A stretch of DNA of 64,000 nt from Petrosia ficiformis (lineage: Eukaryota; Porifera; Demospongiae; Haplosclerida; Petrosiidae). The notes beneath the pieces were generated by a model. It ran no database searches. It was not told the DNA's origin and saw only the letters and a program-made list of their open reading frames with translations. The stretch covers positions 34,601,212 through 34,665,211 of the forward strand of contig OX345636.1 of the NCBI GenBank assembly GCA_947044365.1, in the 5' to 3' direction. The position numbers were made by a program, and so were the translations under genes. Below, in pieces: positions 24,738-36,300 of this stretch; the stretch's first letter is position 1; each line of letters starts with the position of its first letter.

Positions 24738-25830
24738 AATGTGCCAAATTACATAATACTTTTTCCACCAATGTATATGTTTGCACGAGAAAGGTTCTCA
24801 CACAACCCTCTTGCAAATGAGATAGAAGGAGTATACTTTGGGAAATCCATTGATGGATGGATGACCCAAGAGCTGTATAATGGTTGGATTGATACATATC
24901 TCCTGAGCTTCCTGTATGTTTTATAGTAGATGGTCACTCATCCCATATAGACCTAGATACTTCAAACTGTGAAGTTATTGGTATTTTACTGTATTGTCTT
25001 CCACCACACATCACACAGCCACTTGATGTCGTATTGTTTTCACCGCTAAAGAAAAGTTGGCAACAAGCTCTGGCTGAATTCCAGTTATGAAACAGAAGAA
25101 TTTATAAGTAAGCAAACACTTGCTAGAGTATTTCCTACCGCATACACGAAAATTGGGAAACCCGTTAATTCCTTCAGGGCCTCAGGATTTAGCTGCCCAA
25201 TAGATCAGTCAAGAAACTGAAACCTTCACAACATATCAAGGGATGTCTAAAAATGATACATCAAGTAAACAACGCAAATGGTGAGCAAATGGCACTGAAA
25301 GCATTGGAAAATGTTATGGATGCATGACTCTATTGTCATACTAGGCAAGAAAAGGTCCAAAGAAGACCGGGTATGATATTGCACTGTATAATACATAATC
25401 TAAATTAACAAAAGCTGTTTGTGACATATCTACAGTAATCACTACAGATTCAGTATTATATAGACAGAATTCAACTTCTTGTTGACAATTGTAAGTGATT
25501 TATTAAAATTGCCTGAACCAAACAAACAAAAAGAGTTACAAGGGGAATCATGATGCTTCTAAATCACTTATCTAGTCAAGAAATGATTCAGCTCCTGGAA
25601 GAAAAAGGTAAAAGAGGAAAAAGGAAAAAGGCAATGCTAAGCAGAGAAAGAGCAGAGGAAAAGAACAAAAAAAAAACAGAAAAAAGAATATGACAAACAA
25701 AATGCAGTAACAACAAGTATAAGAATAGGGAAGAAGGATGATAAGCCAGATGAGATATGGATTGAATGCATGGAATGCATGAGGTTGTCACATATCATAT
25801 TCCCAGAATTTGACTGTGATAAACGAGATC
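24738..25830 (+). pseudogene. pogo/Tigger-like DDE_1 transposase relic
   Basis: The first frame has PPMYMFARERF ... IDGWMTQELYNGWID. After a frameshift near 24900 the other frame reads FIVDGHSSHIDLD ... LLYCLPPHITQPLDVVLFSPLKKSW, the characteristic end of the DDE_1 core. Further on come FISKQTLARVFPTAY and FRASGFSCPID, and then a Lys/Glu-rich segment and a Cys-containing end (DEIWIECMECMRLSH). The gene is broken by several stops. The N-terminal DNA-binding part was not found. Confidence 0.75.
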
Positions 25831-25998
25831 AAGAGTATAAATACTTATAACCACTAATCTTAAAATTGTTTTATTCATCACTTTGCTCTCACTCTCATTT
25901 TTATTGTCTAATTTATTTAACTTTGTTTTTGGCATTTAATACAAGCCCACCAACAATATTAAAATACAACAATATAAAATTGAGATGTTTAAGTATTT

Positions 25999-26107
25999 GG
26001 CGACAAAGTCCACAGAAAGACAGACACTCTCCTTTCAGGAAACAACACGACCGCAGCTGGACTCGTACCACAGACCCTTAGATCAGGAGGCTCAAGCTCC
26101 AACCACT
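25999..26107 (-). mobile_element. tRNA-derived SINE fragment, minus strand
   Basis: It is the reverse complement of 26343-26452, with a few substitutions. One of these changes the B box to GGTACGAGTCC. The A-box end is truncated. Confidence 0.8.
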
Positions 26108-26330
26108 ATTTTTTAAAGGGTCCACTTTGGAAATTGTGGTCTTTCCGGTCGATTCGTGGGACCTACCACCCTGCGGTTTCTGACGGCACTTTATGTTAGG
26201 GGGTTATAATAGAACTTCGGTTTCCCACAACTGATAGGACTACGGTCCCATATACACACTTGTGTATATAAGTTGTGGTTAGTCATTCCCATCAAATAGC
26301 CCAGTTTGATGGGCACTCTTTTTTTAAGGA

Positions 26331-26452
26331 GGCAGCATGGCTTAGTGGTTGGAGCTTGAGCCTCCTGATCTAAGGGTCTGTGGTTCGAGTCCAGCTGCGG
26401 TCGTGTTGTTTCCTGAAAGGAGAGTGTCTGTCTTTCTGTGGACTTTGTTGCC
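26331..26452 (+). mobile_element. tRNA-derived SINE, plus strand
   Basis: The head is tRNA-like, with Pol III A box TGGCTTAGTGG at 26338-26348 and B box GGTTCGAGTCC at 26382-26392. A conserved tail (CTGAAAGGAGAGTGTCTGTC) follows. It is not a working tRNA gene: the acceptor arm cannot be closed and the tail continues beyond it. Confidence 0.8.
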
Positions 26453-28130
26453 AAGTTAACACCGTTAAGAGGGTTATTCCTAAATAAACTCCTCTATATA
26501 TCATGTTTAGGTATGATTACTTATCCTCCTATCACTTTAGGTTGCAGCTTTACTACTACACTTTAATCAAATTAAGTTTAATTATAGTAGTAGTTCTTAA
26601 TTTTTTTAATGTCCAGTAATTACTTCAAGTTTCCGAAAATTATCTCGTTCACCACACACTACTTTAGTAGTCATTGTCGCTTTATTGAAGCAAGTTCAGT
26701 ATTAGATAAACCTAGAATGGGATTTACAAAATTCATACACGATCCATGCAGAAATGAAGAATCTTACGAGCAGCAGGGTCATCAGTTATATATGCCAACT
26801 GGCTCGGTGTCACCAATATTGACAAGTCAAGTGAAGCACCGGCCTGTTAGAGTACGAATATTCTCCTCATTTATTCATCATTCTGTTGTCATTAGAGATG
26901 TATCTGGCTATGAAGTGCAGTAGTTACAAAATTATCCTAGAAAACAACAGCTACACAGATCTGTTATCATAACCTCTACTGTGTATGATATCAAAGGACC
27001 AGCTATTTTTATACCTGTTTCAAATAATTATACGATGTGCTATTGCAAAGGATGTTTTATATAGTTTTGATTATGCGGTAGACAAAGTGTGCATATGTGT
27101 TCCCTTAAAAAAAATTCATAATTATGTAACAACTTCTCCCTTATTATTACTACATACAAGTGCATCTTTTTGTTCTATTAAACTGTGCTGAAAATGAATG
27201 TGTTTCAGTCTTTAAACATGTCTTTGTTCCTTTAATAATATTTATCATAGCAGCTGTTATGGTTTGTTCTTTTGACTTGATAATTAATACATTACAACAG
27301 CATGCTATGGTGTAAATTAATCAGAATAGACTTGTATGCCCTTCATCCAGCATACATATGGAGAATCCTATGTGGCATATTGTGTGAAAGACAATCTTTA
27401 TATTAATATTTAATATTCATTTCAGGATAACATATCCACTTCTTATCTTTATTTTGTGTATACATACTGCTAGAAGAGGTTAGGATTCATAAAATCAGTT
27501 TATACAGCAATATTAAGCTGTTATAAGATGTGCATTATAACAGACTGACATATATATATATATATTATATATATATATTTTTTTAAATTTACGATGGCAT
27601 TATAACAAATCAAACTATATAGTACTGATATAAAATGGTCCTATATCATTCCTGTTATCTGCTACATTTATACATTACAAGCTTATAACACGGTTTTAAG
27701 TAGATGATTACACCAGATTATAATTATGATTTCACACAGTGAACTTTTAAACCTCAGAATCCACTTAGGTCATTCCTCTAGTTTAGCTATTGAATGATAA
27801 ACTCTTCGAATAAGTATTATGGTAGGTAGCTTTGTTACTGAGTTGTAAGTTACATCCTCTTTATACCATTCTATATTTAGCAATACTGATCTTTGTGGCT
27901 TGTGTAATGTATAGACAGTGATGTCCAGATATGTGGTCACACACTCTACTCAATATCATGAATAATATTATAATAACTAATACATGATTATTAGTCAAAC
28001 AGTACAGTTCCTAACAACTATGAAAGTCATCTCATCATAGAGTGGAAATGAATACAAAAACTAACACTACTTTAATGTTCAAAAGAAAGTATAGAGTGAC
28101 AACCGTAATAAACAAAATCACTCAAGAAAA
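26453..28130. other. no supported gene; 3-prime flank of gene A
   Basis: A 104-codon open stretch at 26609-26923 has no recognisable domain or splice context. From about 27920 the sequence matches the region at about 39670, the downstream border of the tandem duplication. Confidence 0.5.
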
Positions 28131-31100
28131 TTAATTAGTTTGCAGTAGTTGAATTTCTTCATGGGAGCCAGTTTCTTTGTGTTCACGCATAGGTAGAGCA
28201 AGTTCCTGTCTCTTTCTGGATGTCTGCTATGGAATAAAGTACCAGTGCATTTTTCATAATAATAATTATATGTATTCTATGAACCTGAGAAGAAGATCGA
28301 TGACATTCAGGTTCATATTGGTAAACATTTCCAACAAATGAACATTTTACTTTTCCAAATTGTCCATCCTCTCTGATTTGATGTTCTACATTATCAGAAA
28401 TCTTCCAGTGTCTATAATGAAGTATACCAGGTAGAATAAAAATACAAATACATGTATACTATAGTGACTAATTATATATAATTGTGATACTTTTTATGAA
28501 TGTAATAATTAGATGAACTTCAATATTCTTACTTGTCATCACAGTCTTCCTCATGTTCAGTAGGTTTATCCATATAAACTCCATGCAGGAAGGAGGGAAT
28601 TCTTTTTCTGTCTTTCATTCCTGCAAATCTTCTTTGAGTATCAAATTTTCCAATTGAGGTAGGATAATATGTCAAGATGTAAGTATTCTTGGCAGCTTTT
28701 GGTAATAATTTGAGTAGTTTCTTCACTAGAGTAAATAATAAGTATCATTGCTAACACAAGTTAGGTATGTCATCATTTACCTCGATGATCAGCATGCACA
28801 CATCCAAACTCCTTATCACTTATTGGAGTGAAAATCACCAACAAATCATAGTTTCTTTCCCCATTGATCAATTCATCCATATTGAGTATAACTTCATGTT
28901 CCACCTGGTAAGAATTAAACAACATTTTCCTTATAATCTAGTCCCTATATAATTCAAATTCTGTATTACAGGCTCAGTCTATTACTGAAATGTAATTATA
29001 CTAACTAGTGTTGATCTAGTACATGATACACTGTAAAAACAAATGTGTTTTTTTAATCCTACATTAGTTTCAATTCCTGCTGAGACTTATATAAATCAAT
29101 GCTGCTTTCTTGTCTAGCTAGGTAATGTCTACAAGTAGTATTTTATTTCTTTTGATTTTGATCTACATTGACCAGTAATATATAGAGTACATGCCATAAT
29201 GAAGAAAGTTAACAAAAATGATACAATGTACATATACATAAACATATAGTATGTAAATCCCATAGAAATTACATACATGTACTAACTCTCAGTTATCTGT
29301 GGAGTACATCAGATGTTATTTACTTTTATAAACATATAAATATGTTCATGAATTTGTACTTCAGTACAAATTCATGTAAATATTTATATCAATTAATTTC
29401 TCTGGAATGAGCATGTTGTTTTTGCAGATGTTAGAGTTGGAATTCTAATAATACACCACAGGTTGTACCTATAATACTATATATTACATATTAAAGTAAC
29501 ATTGTATTAAACAATGTCTGTTACCATATTATGCTGTATTATGGCACGTTCCTTATACTATATAGTCAATATAGATCAAGATCAAATGAACTGTAATTTG
29601 TAAATATTTCTATCCCGGAAAATAAATCAGCATGGACGAAAATATAATTGTATAGTAGGGCTGGGAGGAAGGTTGTATTCAGTAAATATTCAAATTTTGC
29701 ACACGTTTACGAATGTTGTTCTTACCGTGATTGGTTATAGAAAGCCTCTAAAACTGAATTATTGCCTTATAGCGATACTAGTCTTGTTCCTGACACTGTT
29801 TCAAGTATTTAGCATCACTGAACTGTGAAATGAGACAGAAGAAGCTCCCTCAACATTTCAGGTATTATTAACCAATCACACATTTAGATTGTATAAGTGC
29901 GCATATACAAACATTAAAGTGGGTGTGGCAGCAAAGTTTTGAAGAGAGAAATTTAATTTCGAATGCATGCAAACGAGTGAAGGTTCCAACATTCAAACCT
30001 TTCTCCCATTCCTAACATATATGATTAGGTTTAGTATTATAATATTTCATCCACAAGTATTCACTTGTTGTCATTTGATCTACATCTAGTATTATTATCA
30101 TCGCAAAAACAAAATTGTTAAAATAACTATTAATTTTACCCTCGCCGTGAAGCGTAAGCGGAAGGGTATGGAAATCATATTGTGTGTCTGCCTTTCTATA
30201 TGTTTGCCAGAAAAAATACTTTCTGGCAAACAGATAGAAAGACATCAAATAAAATACAATTGAGGTAATCCTGGCTACAACGAGCACTGGCTCCAAGCAT
30301 TTTTACCAAAAAAGTTATTTTCTAACTCCAGCATTTAAAGCATGTGCTTTGCAGAATCTCCATCCTTGACTTTTATTACTTTATACTTTTTGTATGCATT
30401 AAACAATCTGAAGTTAACCTTTTCATGGTTATATATAATTATAAGACTCAGACCCATGCATAAAATTGAGCAATGATATATACATCATACATAATTATGA
30501 TCTTTTTGTTTATTGCTCGTTTCATACGTTTGCCACATAGGCGAAGGTTTCGTCCCAATGGCACTCGTGCAAGGATTTAACATTTAGTTAGTTGTTCAGA
30601 TTGTTATGGATACACACATGCTAATGCCATAACTACTTTGAACTAAATATATAACCAAGCAGTTGAAGCACTATAATTGTAGGTAGGGATGGATGCAAGA
30701 ACAATACAATGTACATAGCTTGTAGTATGTCCATTGTAGTATGTCCATTCCTATTCTAACAGGTGTAAAAACAGAAGGTGTTACTTGCTGTACAAATGTA
30801 ATCATTAATTAGTATTGTATTAAAACTTGTAAGGCTTAAAATAACCCACTAATGTTTACAGTCAGCAACAATGAAACCTGATATATTCTAGCAAAGTTTT
30901 ATAGGGAATACCGAAAGAAAATCTAGATACTAACTGACCTTAGCATAATCTTCTTGAATGCTATCCCAAGACCATATATGGGAAGGTATGTGCATTATAT
31001 TGGGGACACCTGAATGATGAAAGCGAGTTAATGGTGCTCGCTCTCTTCCCTGTGGTGGCTCTTCTTTTCCCTCTGGTGGCTTATCCTTTCCCCACTCCAA

Positions 31101-34100
31101 CATATATGGGTTGAAATTGAAACAAATTGTCTAGTTGATGGTAAGAATTATATATTCATACTTTTATTGTATAATTATGCAGACTGACTACAAATTATAA
31201 CATACATCAATAACTATTATAACATTATAATTATAATATTGATGCATATTGCTTGTTGTCAGTGTGTAGATATACATAATTATATAATATGTTTACCATG
31301 GAAACAACGAATCCCACACGTTTTCATCTAAATGCTGAAGTCACATACTATGAAGATATTTTACAATAAAATATTTTCATAGTGTGTGCCTTTAGCATCT
31401 AATCTTCACTGTATTGCACCAGAGGTCATATGACATTGTATGTTATTGTACCAGAAGTCACCTGACTTGAAGTTTTATTGTACTACCAGTCACACAACAT
31501 GCTACACACATAGTACCAAGTAATAAGAGCTGGAAAGAGATTTTCTCTTGTTTGGTAATGAGAAAGATTGAACAAATGAAATCCAGAATAGGTAACTTCA
31601 TTAGTAACAATAACCAAAGACGTTATCTGTGCACAGTACTAATTTTCTTGCTTCTGATCTGGCGATAGCTAATGATAATCACTGATCGGGGTTTTACCTT
31701 GTAAATGTGCCTTATCATGATGGTTTTATGTTGCTAACTGTTTTTGAAAAGCCAGCTAGATTAGATAAATAACTTATACAGATACACAAGAAATATCACT
31801 TGTTGGGTATGCATATCGTCATTTGTCCTTCAGACTCGTGAATATAATTTGTATCTGATATTTCCTGGTATCTGTATGATAATTATTAATGAATAATATT
31901 TATGAACATGTATATACAATGAGTGTAAACAGTATAACAGTTAAAACCCTCCATCTTCAATACGATTATGCATACATCATTACATGATAATAATTTACAG
32001 AATAATTATTACTATAATTTAACTATATAAATGACTTACTTTGTCAAACCTAGTTTTATCCAACATGTATGCCATGCTTTGTGATTCATGAGTGACTAAA
32101 ATCCCAAACAAGTTGCGCTCTTCAGTTTTCACAGACTTGGCAACATGAGAAATACTATCAATGATCACGGATCTAGAGCCCATTATTTTCTCTATCTGTT
32201 AACATAAAATGCAATAATATTTTACTAAAATGAGAATAATTATATCAAACATACCTGGTGACCTTCATCAGTACAGTGGCAGAATTCTTCATTAATAATA
32301 CGTACCTCCTTTACTATTAACATATCTGCCACTACCTCAGCACACTTCCTATTAGTTGTATACAGTCGTAGCATTAGGAATTGCAAATCATTCTGACAAA
32401 TTCTCCGAATTAACCCTGTGTTAAAAAAATCATTATGGTCTAAAACAATCCTTTAGTATATTGAATTGAATGTATTACTTGGTCTGTACTTATATTGTCA
32501 GTGATCAAATTCTCTAACTTTGTACAGGAAGCCAAATCATATCTAGTCTCATACAGCCAGACCAACTACGAATGAAGGGTCTGGTCAACTCACTATATAC
32601 AGTGGCGGATCCAGGGTGAAAAATATGAGGGGGCAAGTGTTATGGCCGTGCGAAGCGTGCCACGATTTTGGCCATGCCCACTTTTTTGGCGCTAAATCAC
32701 TAAAGAAGAATCAATTTCATAACTATGGCAATAGGTCACAAAGTAACTCATCTCATCAGACTCTGCCTCTAGCTCTATACTGGATGGAGTCAAAGATAAC
32801 CTGAAGTCAGTCGGCTCCGAAGTAAGGGATGGAGGATAGTGACTGCTTGAACTAGCTTCATCGGTATAATGATCCATAGATCTAAACTCGGCCTCTGACT
32901 CGGTATCAGCTTCAACCAACTCAATTTGTCCTCAAGAACATCTCTGGGTCTCTTTACTCTACTCACAAACTCAAGTAGCTTTGCTTGTCTCTTCATTTTC
33001 ACCTCGATTTTCACTTATGCATGTGCTAATGAAGACTTTTCTAATTTTAAGTACATATAGAAAATTTTTCTGAGTTATGAAAATTTGGGGGGGGGGGGGG
33101 GGGGCATGGCCCCTCTGGGACTCCCCTAGAACTGCCACTGACTATATATGGCATTTGTCAAGAGCATCAAGTTATTGGCAAAACCAGTAATGACCAGAAT
33201 AATTATAGTAACTTATAGCTACATGGCTTAATGATAGAAGTGTACATAACAGTTATGAATATACTTATTTTAGTTATTACCATTAAAATGATCAAAAATC
33301 TGGTGAACTCTTGACTAACACTAGTACAGTGGATGATTATACTACTTATTTTCAGCTAAGTGCATGAAACAGGGAGATTATAGTAGTTCCAGTCATCTCA
33401 GAATCATGGGAAATTAAAAAAACTTAACCAGCACATGTGCAAACAGGTGAATCTTAAAGAGCCTGGGTATGATGCTAGCTTGAAAGTAGGTATAGATTAC
33501 AAATATCAGAACATTCAAGGTATACACATAAGCTTTCTAACTTCCCTATCAGCTAGGTCACGAATCTAAATAGCACACAATCATGAAATCACTTCACAAT
33601 TATATAATATAATACTACTTACAGTTGAAGGGATCACAACGATTGTTCCTGAAGTGCTCAGGTCTTAAACCGGTGAAAGCAACAAATTGTGCAACACATT
33701 CGTGTGCAAGTTTGTGGGCATAACCAGGAACAATAAGTATATAATAGAAACCCCAAAGTAGAGCCAAGAAAATGCATGCTAGGATGATGTAGTTTATGTA
33801 CTGGAGTTGAATAAGAACGGTAATTGCTGGAGCAATACAAGTAACATTGGATATGTCTTCTGTCCATATACCAGAACCCGGATTGTGACACGTGTAGACT
33901 GCACTATCAGCCCTAAATATATAGGTGAGAGTAAAGTATGCCACTGCAAGTACTAGTTGAGGAAACACGTGAAACACTAAATATGTCCAATACAATTTTG
34001 ATTTTGACATTCTTCGTTTTAGTCTTCGAAGTACTTCGATATCTTTTCGTTTATATTCTCCAGTAGTTTTGTCACGTTCAAATGACATTTCGTGAATAGA

Positions 34101-34478
34101 ATTTAAGAAATGTTCTGTATTTCCAGTGAAAGCAATGTTCCAGAAGTATTGTAGACCTAAAAATCCTACAATTTCACTGAACACAATACTTTCAAAGTAT
34201 TTAGCAAAATCTGGCAAGTCATCTCTACAGTACTGTTTAATGAAATCATCACCACCGTTGCACACAATTTCAAAGCTACTGGAAACATAACGTGCTATTA
34301 TTTCAGCTAATACATCAATAGCAAAGAATGCCAGGAGTATGTACAATAGGATTATAACGACACGATCCCACCAAAACTTTCGTAGATATTTGGGTTTAAT
34401 TAGAATTAGGTCTCCCTTTTGATCAGAACTGAACTTGTCCAACTTTGCAATAATGGCGTTGACACTATCCAGGGCCAT
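28131..34478 (-). CDS. pannexin/LRRC8-like four-TM protein, copy A (8 exons, 634 aa)
   Basis: Exons by eye: 33623-34478, 32255-32415, 32040-32195, 30939-31130, 28781-28904, 28533-28725, 28285-28411 and 28131-28226. The sum is 1905 nt, in frame throughout. ATG at 34478 is in a good context (GGCCATGG on the plus strand). Exon 1 encodes four predicted TM helices with Cys pairs in both extracellular loops (VCNGGDD..QYC and YTCHNPG..NVTC) and a Lys/Arg-rich cytoplasmic loop (EVLRRLKRRMSKSK). This is the topology of pannexin/innexin/LRRC8 channel subunits. Exon 2 (CQNDLQFLMLRLYTTN) resembles the cytoplasmic segment after TM4 in those families. Exons 3-8 encode a region of about 300 residues that I do not recognise; no LRR repeats are seen. 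Channel function is inferred from topology only. Confidence 0.75.
30186..30244. repeat. short fold-back in intron 4 of gene A
   Basis: Arms GTCTGCCTTTCTATATGTTT.. and ..CAGATAGAAAGACA pair around GCCAGAAAAAATACTTTCTGGC. The homologous intron of copy B lacks it. Confidence 0.75.
31640..31796. other. intron-3 block identical to copy B
   Basis: By eye, 157 bp are identical to 42661-42817 in intron 3 of gene B, while the intron on both sides and even the exons differ. Contains CTGATCTGGCGATAGC and CTTATCATGATGG. No ORF. Could be a regulatory element, an intronic RNA or a gene-conversion tract. Confidence 0.7.
32543..33345. mobile_element. TAGTCT-type MITE in intron 1 of gene A, interrupted by a hAT element
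   Basis: Begins TAGTCTCATACAGCCAGACC and continues after the hAT insertion with GGCATTTGTCAAGAGCATC and later blocks. These are shared with 43557-43873 in gene B and with 51711-51990. Presence at the same intron site in A and B shows that it inserted before the duplication. The right end in copy A is eroded. Confidence 0.65.
32600..33140. mobile_element. hAT-type non-autonomous element nested in intron 1 of gene A
   Basis: Ends CAGTGGCGGATCCAGGG and CCCTAGAACTGCCACTG are inverted. It is flanked by a perfect 8-bp duplication ACTATATA at 32592-32599 and 33141-33148. Length 541 bp. It includes an 18-G run at 33087-33104 and two overlapping short ORFs that I regard as chance. Gene B has the empty site near 43610. 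Confidence 0.85.
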
Positions 34479-35243
34479 GGTCGTTAGCAAGGTACTTTCT
34501 CAATACGACAGTTAGATATTGTTTATATATATATATATATATACTCTAAGCAAGACTGCAAATGAGTCTTCCTGACCTTCCAACCGGTAACGCCAGACCA
34601 CCAAATACTAGTTAGATATTAATTATCTAAAGCAAGACCGCAAATGACCTTCGACACACCTGCACGAGAGAGGAAGGGTCTGGCATTGATCAACGGAATT
34701 GAAAGAATGCAATTAATTATTGTAAATAACGTCCGCGTGTTTCCACGATATCCGTTTGCTGGGATGTTGTTTACTCCTTTCAAGTAGTGGTGCTGAAAGA
34801 TACGACCTTTGGAAGGCCATGCTGTCTATGCAAGCTGAGAGAAGTGGTATATAACATGATGCTGACAAATTGATCCATAACAACACAAGTCATTAGCTAG
34901 CATGCCGTATATTTCCGTATTCTTTGAATATGCGATAGTCACGTGGTAACATTTCAGTGACTTGTGAGTTGAAGAATAATCACAATGTGTAATTAAAAGG
35001 TGAATGTGGATCTTTATATATCTCTTCCCCTTCCCAACCTTATTCTTTTAGTGAGATTTATTGTTCATATGCATGCTTTTGTCTATCTCCTAATACTTAT
35101 GTAATTGTATCGTAAAAGGGGACCATAATATAATACATAATCATTAGCCCTATTCCAATTTTGTTTAGTATAATTATGTCAATTTCTCAGATAATAAGGC
35201 AATTTTTACAAGGATATGAGAGACTTCATAAAAGTGGTATGTA
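34479..35243. other. upstream region of gene A
   Basis: Duplicated promoter-proximal sequence (AGCAAGAC..CAAATGA, CTTCCAACC) is shared with 45290-45600. A short TA tract lies at 34520-34545. No TATA box or initiator can be assigned with confidence. Confidence 0.4.
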
Positions 35244-35761
35244 TTACACACAGTTTTTCCAGAAAAACTTATCACGATTGCCAAGAGCCCAGGCAATTGG
35301 CACACCATCATCGTACTCATCCAAAACCATTACTGTAATAAGGAGGAAGTCATACATTGTAGTTCCATGTGTGGAATCCATGCATACAATCTTTTCACCA
35401 AATTTCATTGCAAGATCCTTCTGAAATTCTGTTTGAATACAAAGTAATATGTCATCTTTTGCTATGTTATCAACTTCATCTGCTTGATCACTACCTGAGT
35501 CTTATACAATAGCACAGGATTGGATGTTTGACTTGACATTTCTTGTACCCAAGTATCCACTCTGCTGATCATTTCAAGTTGATGGTGCTGTATCCCCTCT
35601 ATATTATATTGGCAACAAATGTTCTGAATGTCTTGAATTGTGACCTGATGTTCCCTCCCAATAACATTATGAACATTGTCCCGAATTTCATCAAGGATCT
35701 TTTTCCCTGATACACCTTCACGTAGCTTAACTGCTATTTTTGCTTTTAGCTGTTCATCCAT
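35244..35761 (-). pseudogene. Mutator-like (MULE) transposase fragment
   Basis: Starting at 35761 (ATG), the minus strand encodes a pre-core region (KLREGVSGKKILDEIRD ... VDTWVQEMSS ... NPVLLYKTQ). After a 1-nt frameshift near 35500 the MULE core starts: DDILLCIQTEFQKDL, VCMDSTHGTTMYDF, then VMVLDEYDDGVPIAWALGNR. The catalytic D of MDSTHGT is present, and the protein stops at 35244 well before the rest of the core. The remainder is absent, so this is a dead fragment, and it is not present in unit B. Confidence 0.75.
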
Positions 35762-36139
35762 AGTTAAGTGACCCAGCTATATTTCATGATTGGTGAAAGC
35801 AGTATTCCACATGTACAGAGTGCAAAATTATATTTTCAGAGGCTTTGATATACCCTGTACAGGAATTTCCAAGCTTGTATGAGCCTTAAACTTTTAACTG
35901 ACAGATCCCAGATCCTTTACTACTATATGATTACAGTAGTAGTAGTGGCATTTCATGCTTCCTGAAGTTGTCATTTGACTCTTATTCTTTCTCTACTACC
36001 TCGATACTCTTGTTATGAAAAGTTTGAAGATGGGAAATTAGTTCTTTCTGGTTCAAGAAACTGTATTATAATGATAAATAATTATATATGATTATCTATT
36101 AGCTATATAATATAAATACAAGTAATATATATATATATA

Positions 36140-36300
36140 TATATGTTGCACTGTGTATTTTCATCAGTAGAATACCTGCTATTGCATTCATTACACTGAA
36201 TAGAACCATTTCCTGTTTGATTGTTATGAAGAGCTTTAATATACCTCAAGAGACTTGACTTGTGTTGAAATGGCTTTGAGCAAAACCTGCACACAGGTAT
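36140..36300 (-). pseudogene. C2H2 zinc-finger-like fragment
   Basis: The minus strand encodes CRFCSKPFQHKSSLLRYIKALH, a C2H2 finger with CxxC and a terminal H, then IQCNECNSR. It lies upstream of, and on the same strand as, the MULE fragment, so both may come from one element. No start codon or second complete finger is visible. Confidence 0.5.

Noticed and set aside
26331..26403. Functional tRNA gene
   Set aside because: A and B boxes fit, but the acceptor stem does not close, a conserved non-tRNA tail follows, and an inverted partial copy is adjacent, so this is a SINE.
26609..26923. 104-codon ORF (KPRMGFTKFIHDPCRNEESY...)
   Set aside because: No domain, no splice or promoter context, and the first residues overlap AT-rich sequence. 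Possibly old retroelement but not supportable.
32692..33014. Two minus-strand ORFs (acidic Ser-rich, and Lys-rich) as a gene
   Set aside because: They overlap each other inside a hAT MITE with exact TSDs. They show no family motif, so are likely chance ORFs or remnants of captured sequence.
33658..33891. Minus-strand ORF overlapping gene A exon 1 in another frame
   Set aside because: Out-of-frame shadow of the four-TM exon. The same applies to 45073-45348 opposite gene B and 53126-53374 opposite the transposase.
34479..34490. Four-codon N-terminal extension of gene A (and 11 codons in gene B)
   Set aside because: The upstream codons would be TTG or GTG starts. The first ATG (34478; 45242 in B) is conserved and has a good context.
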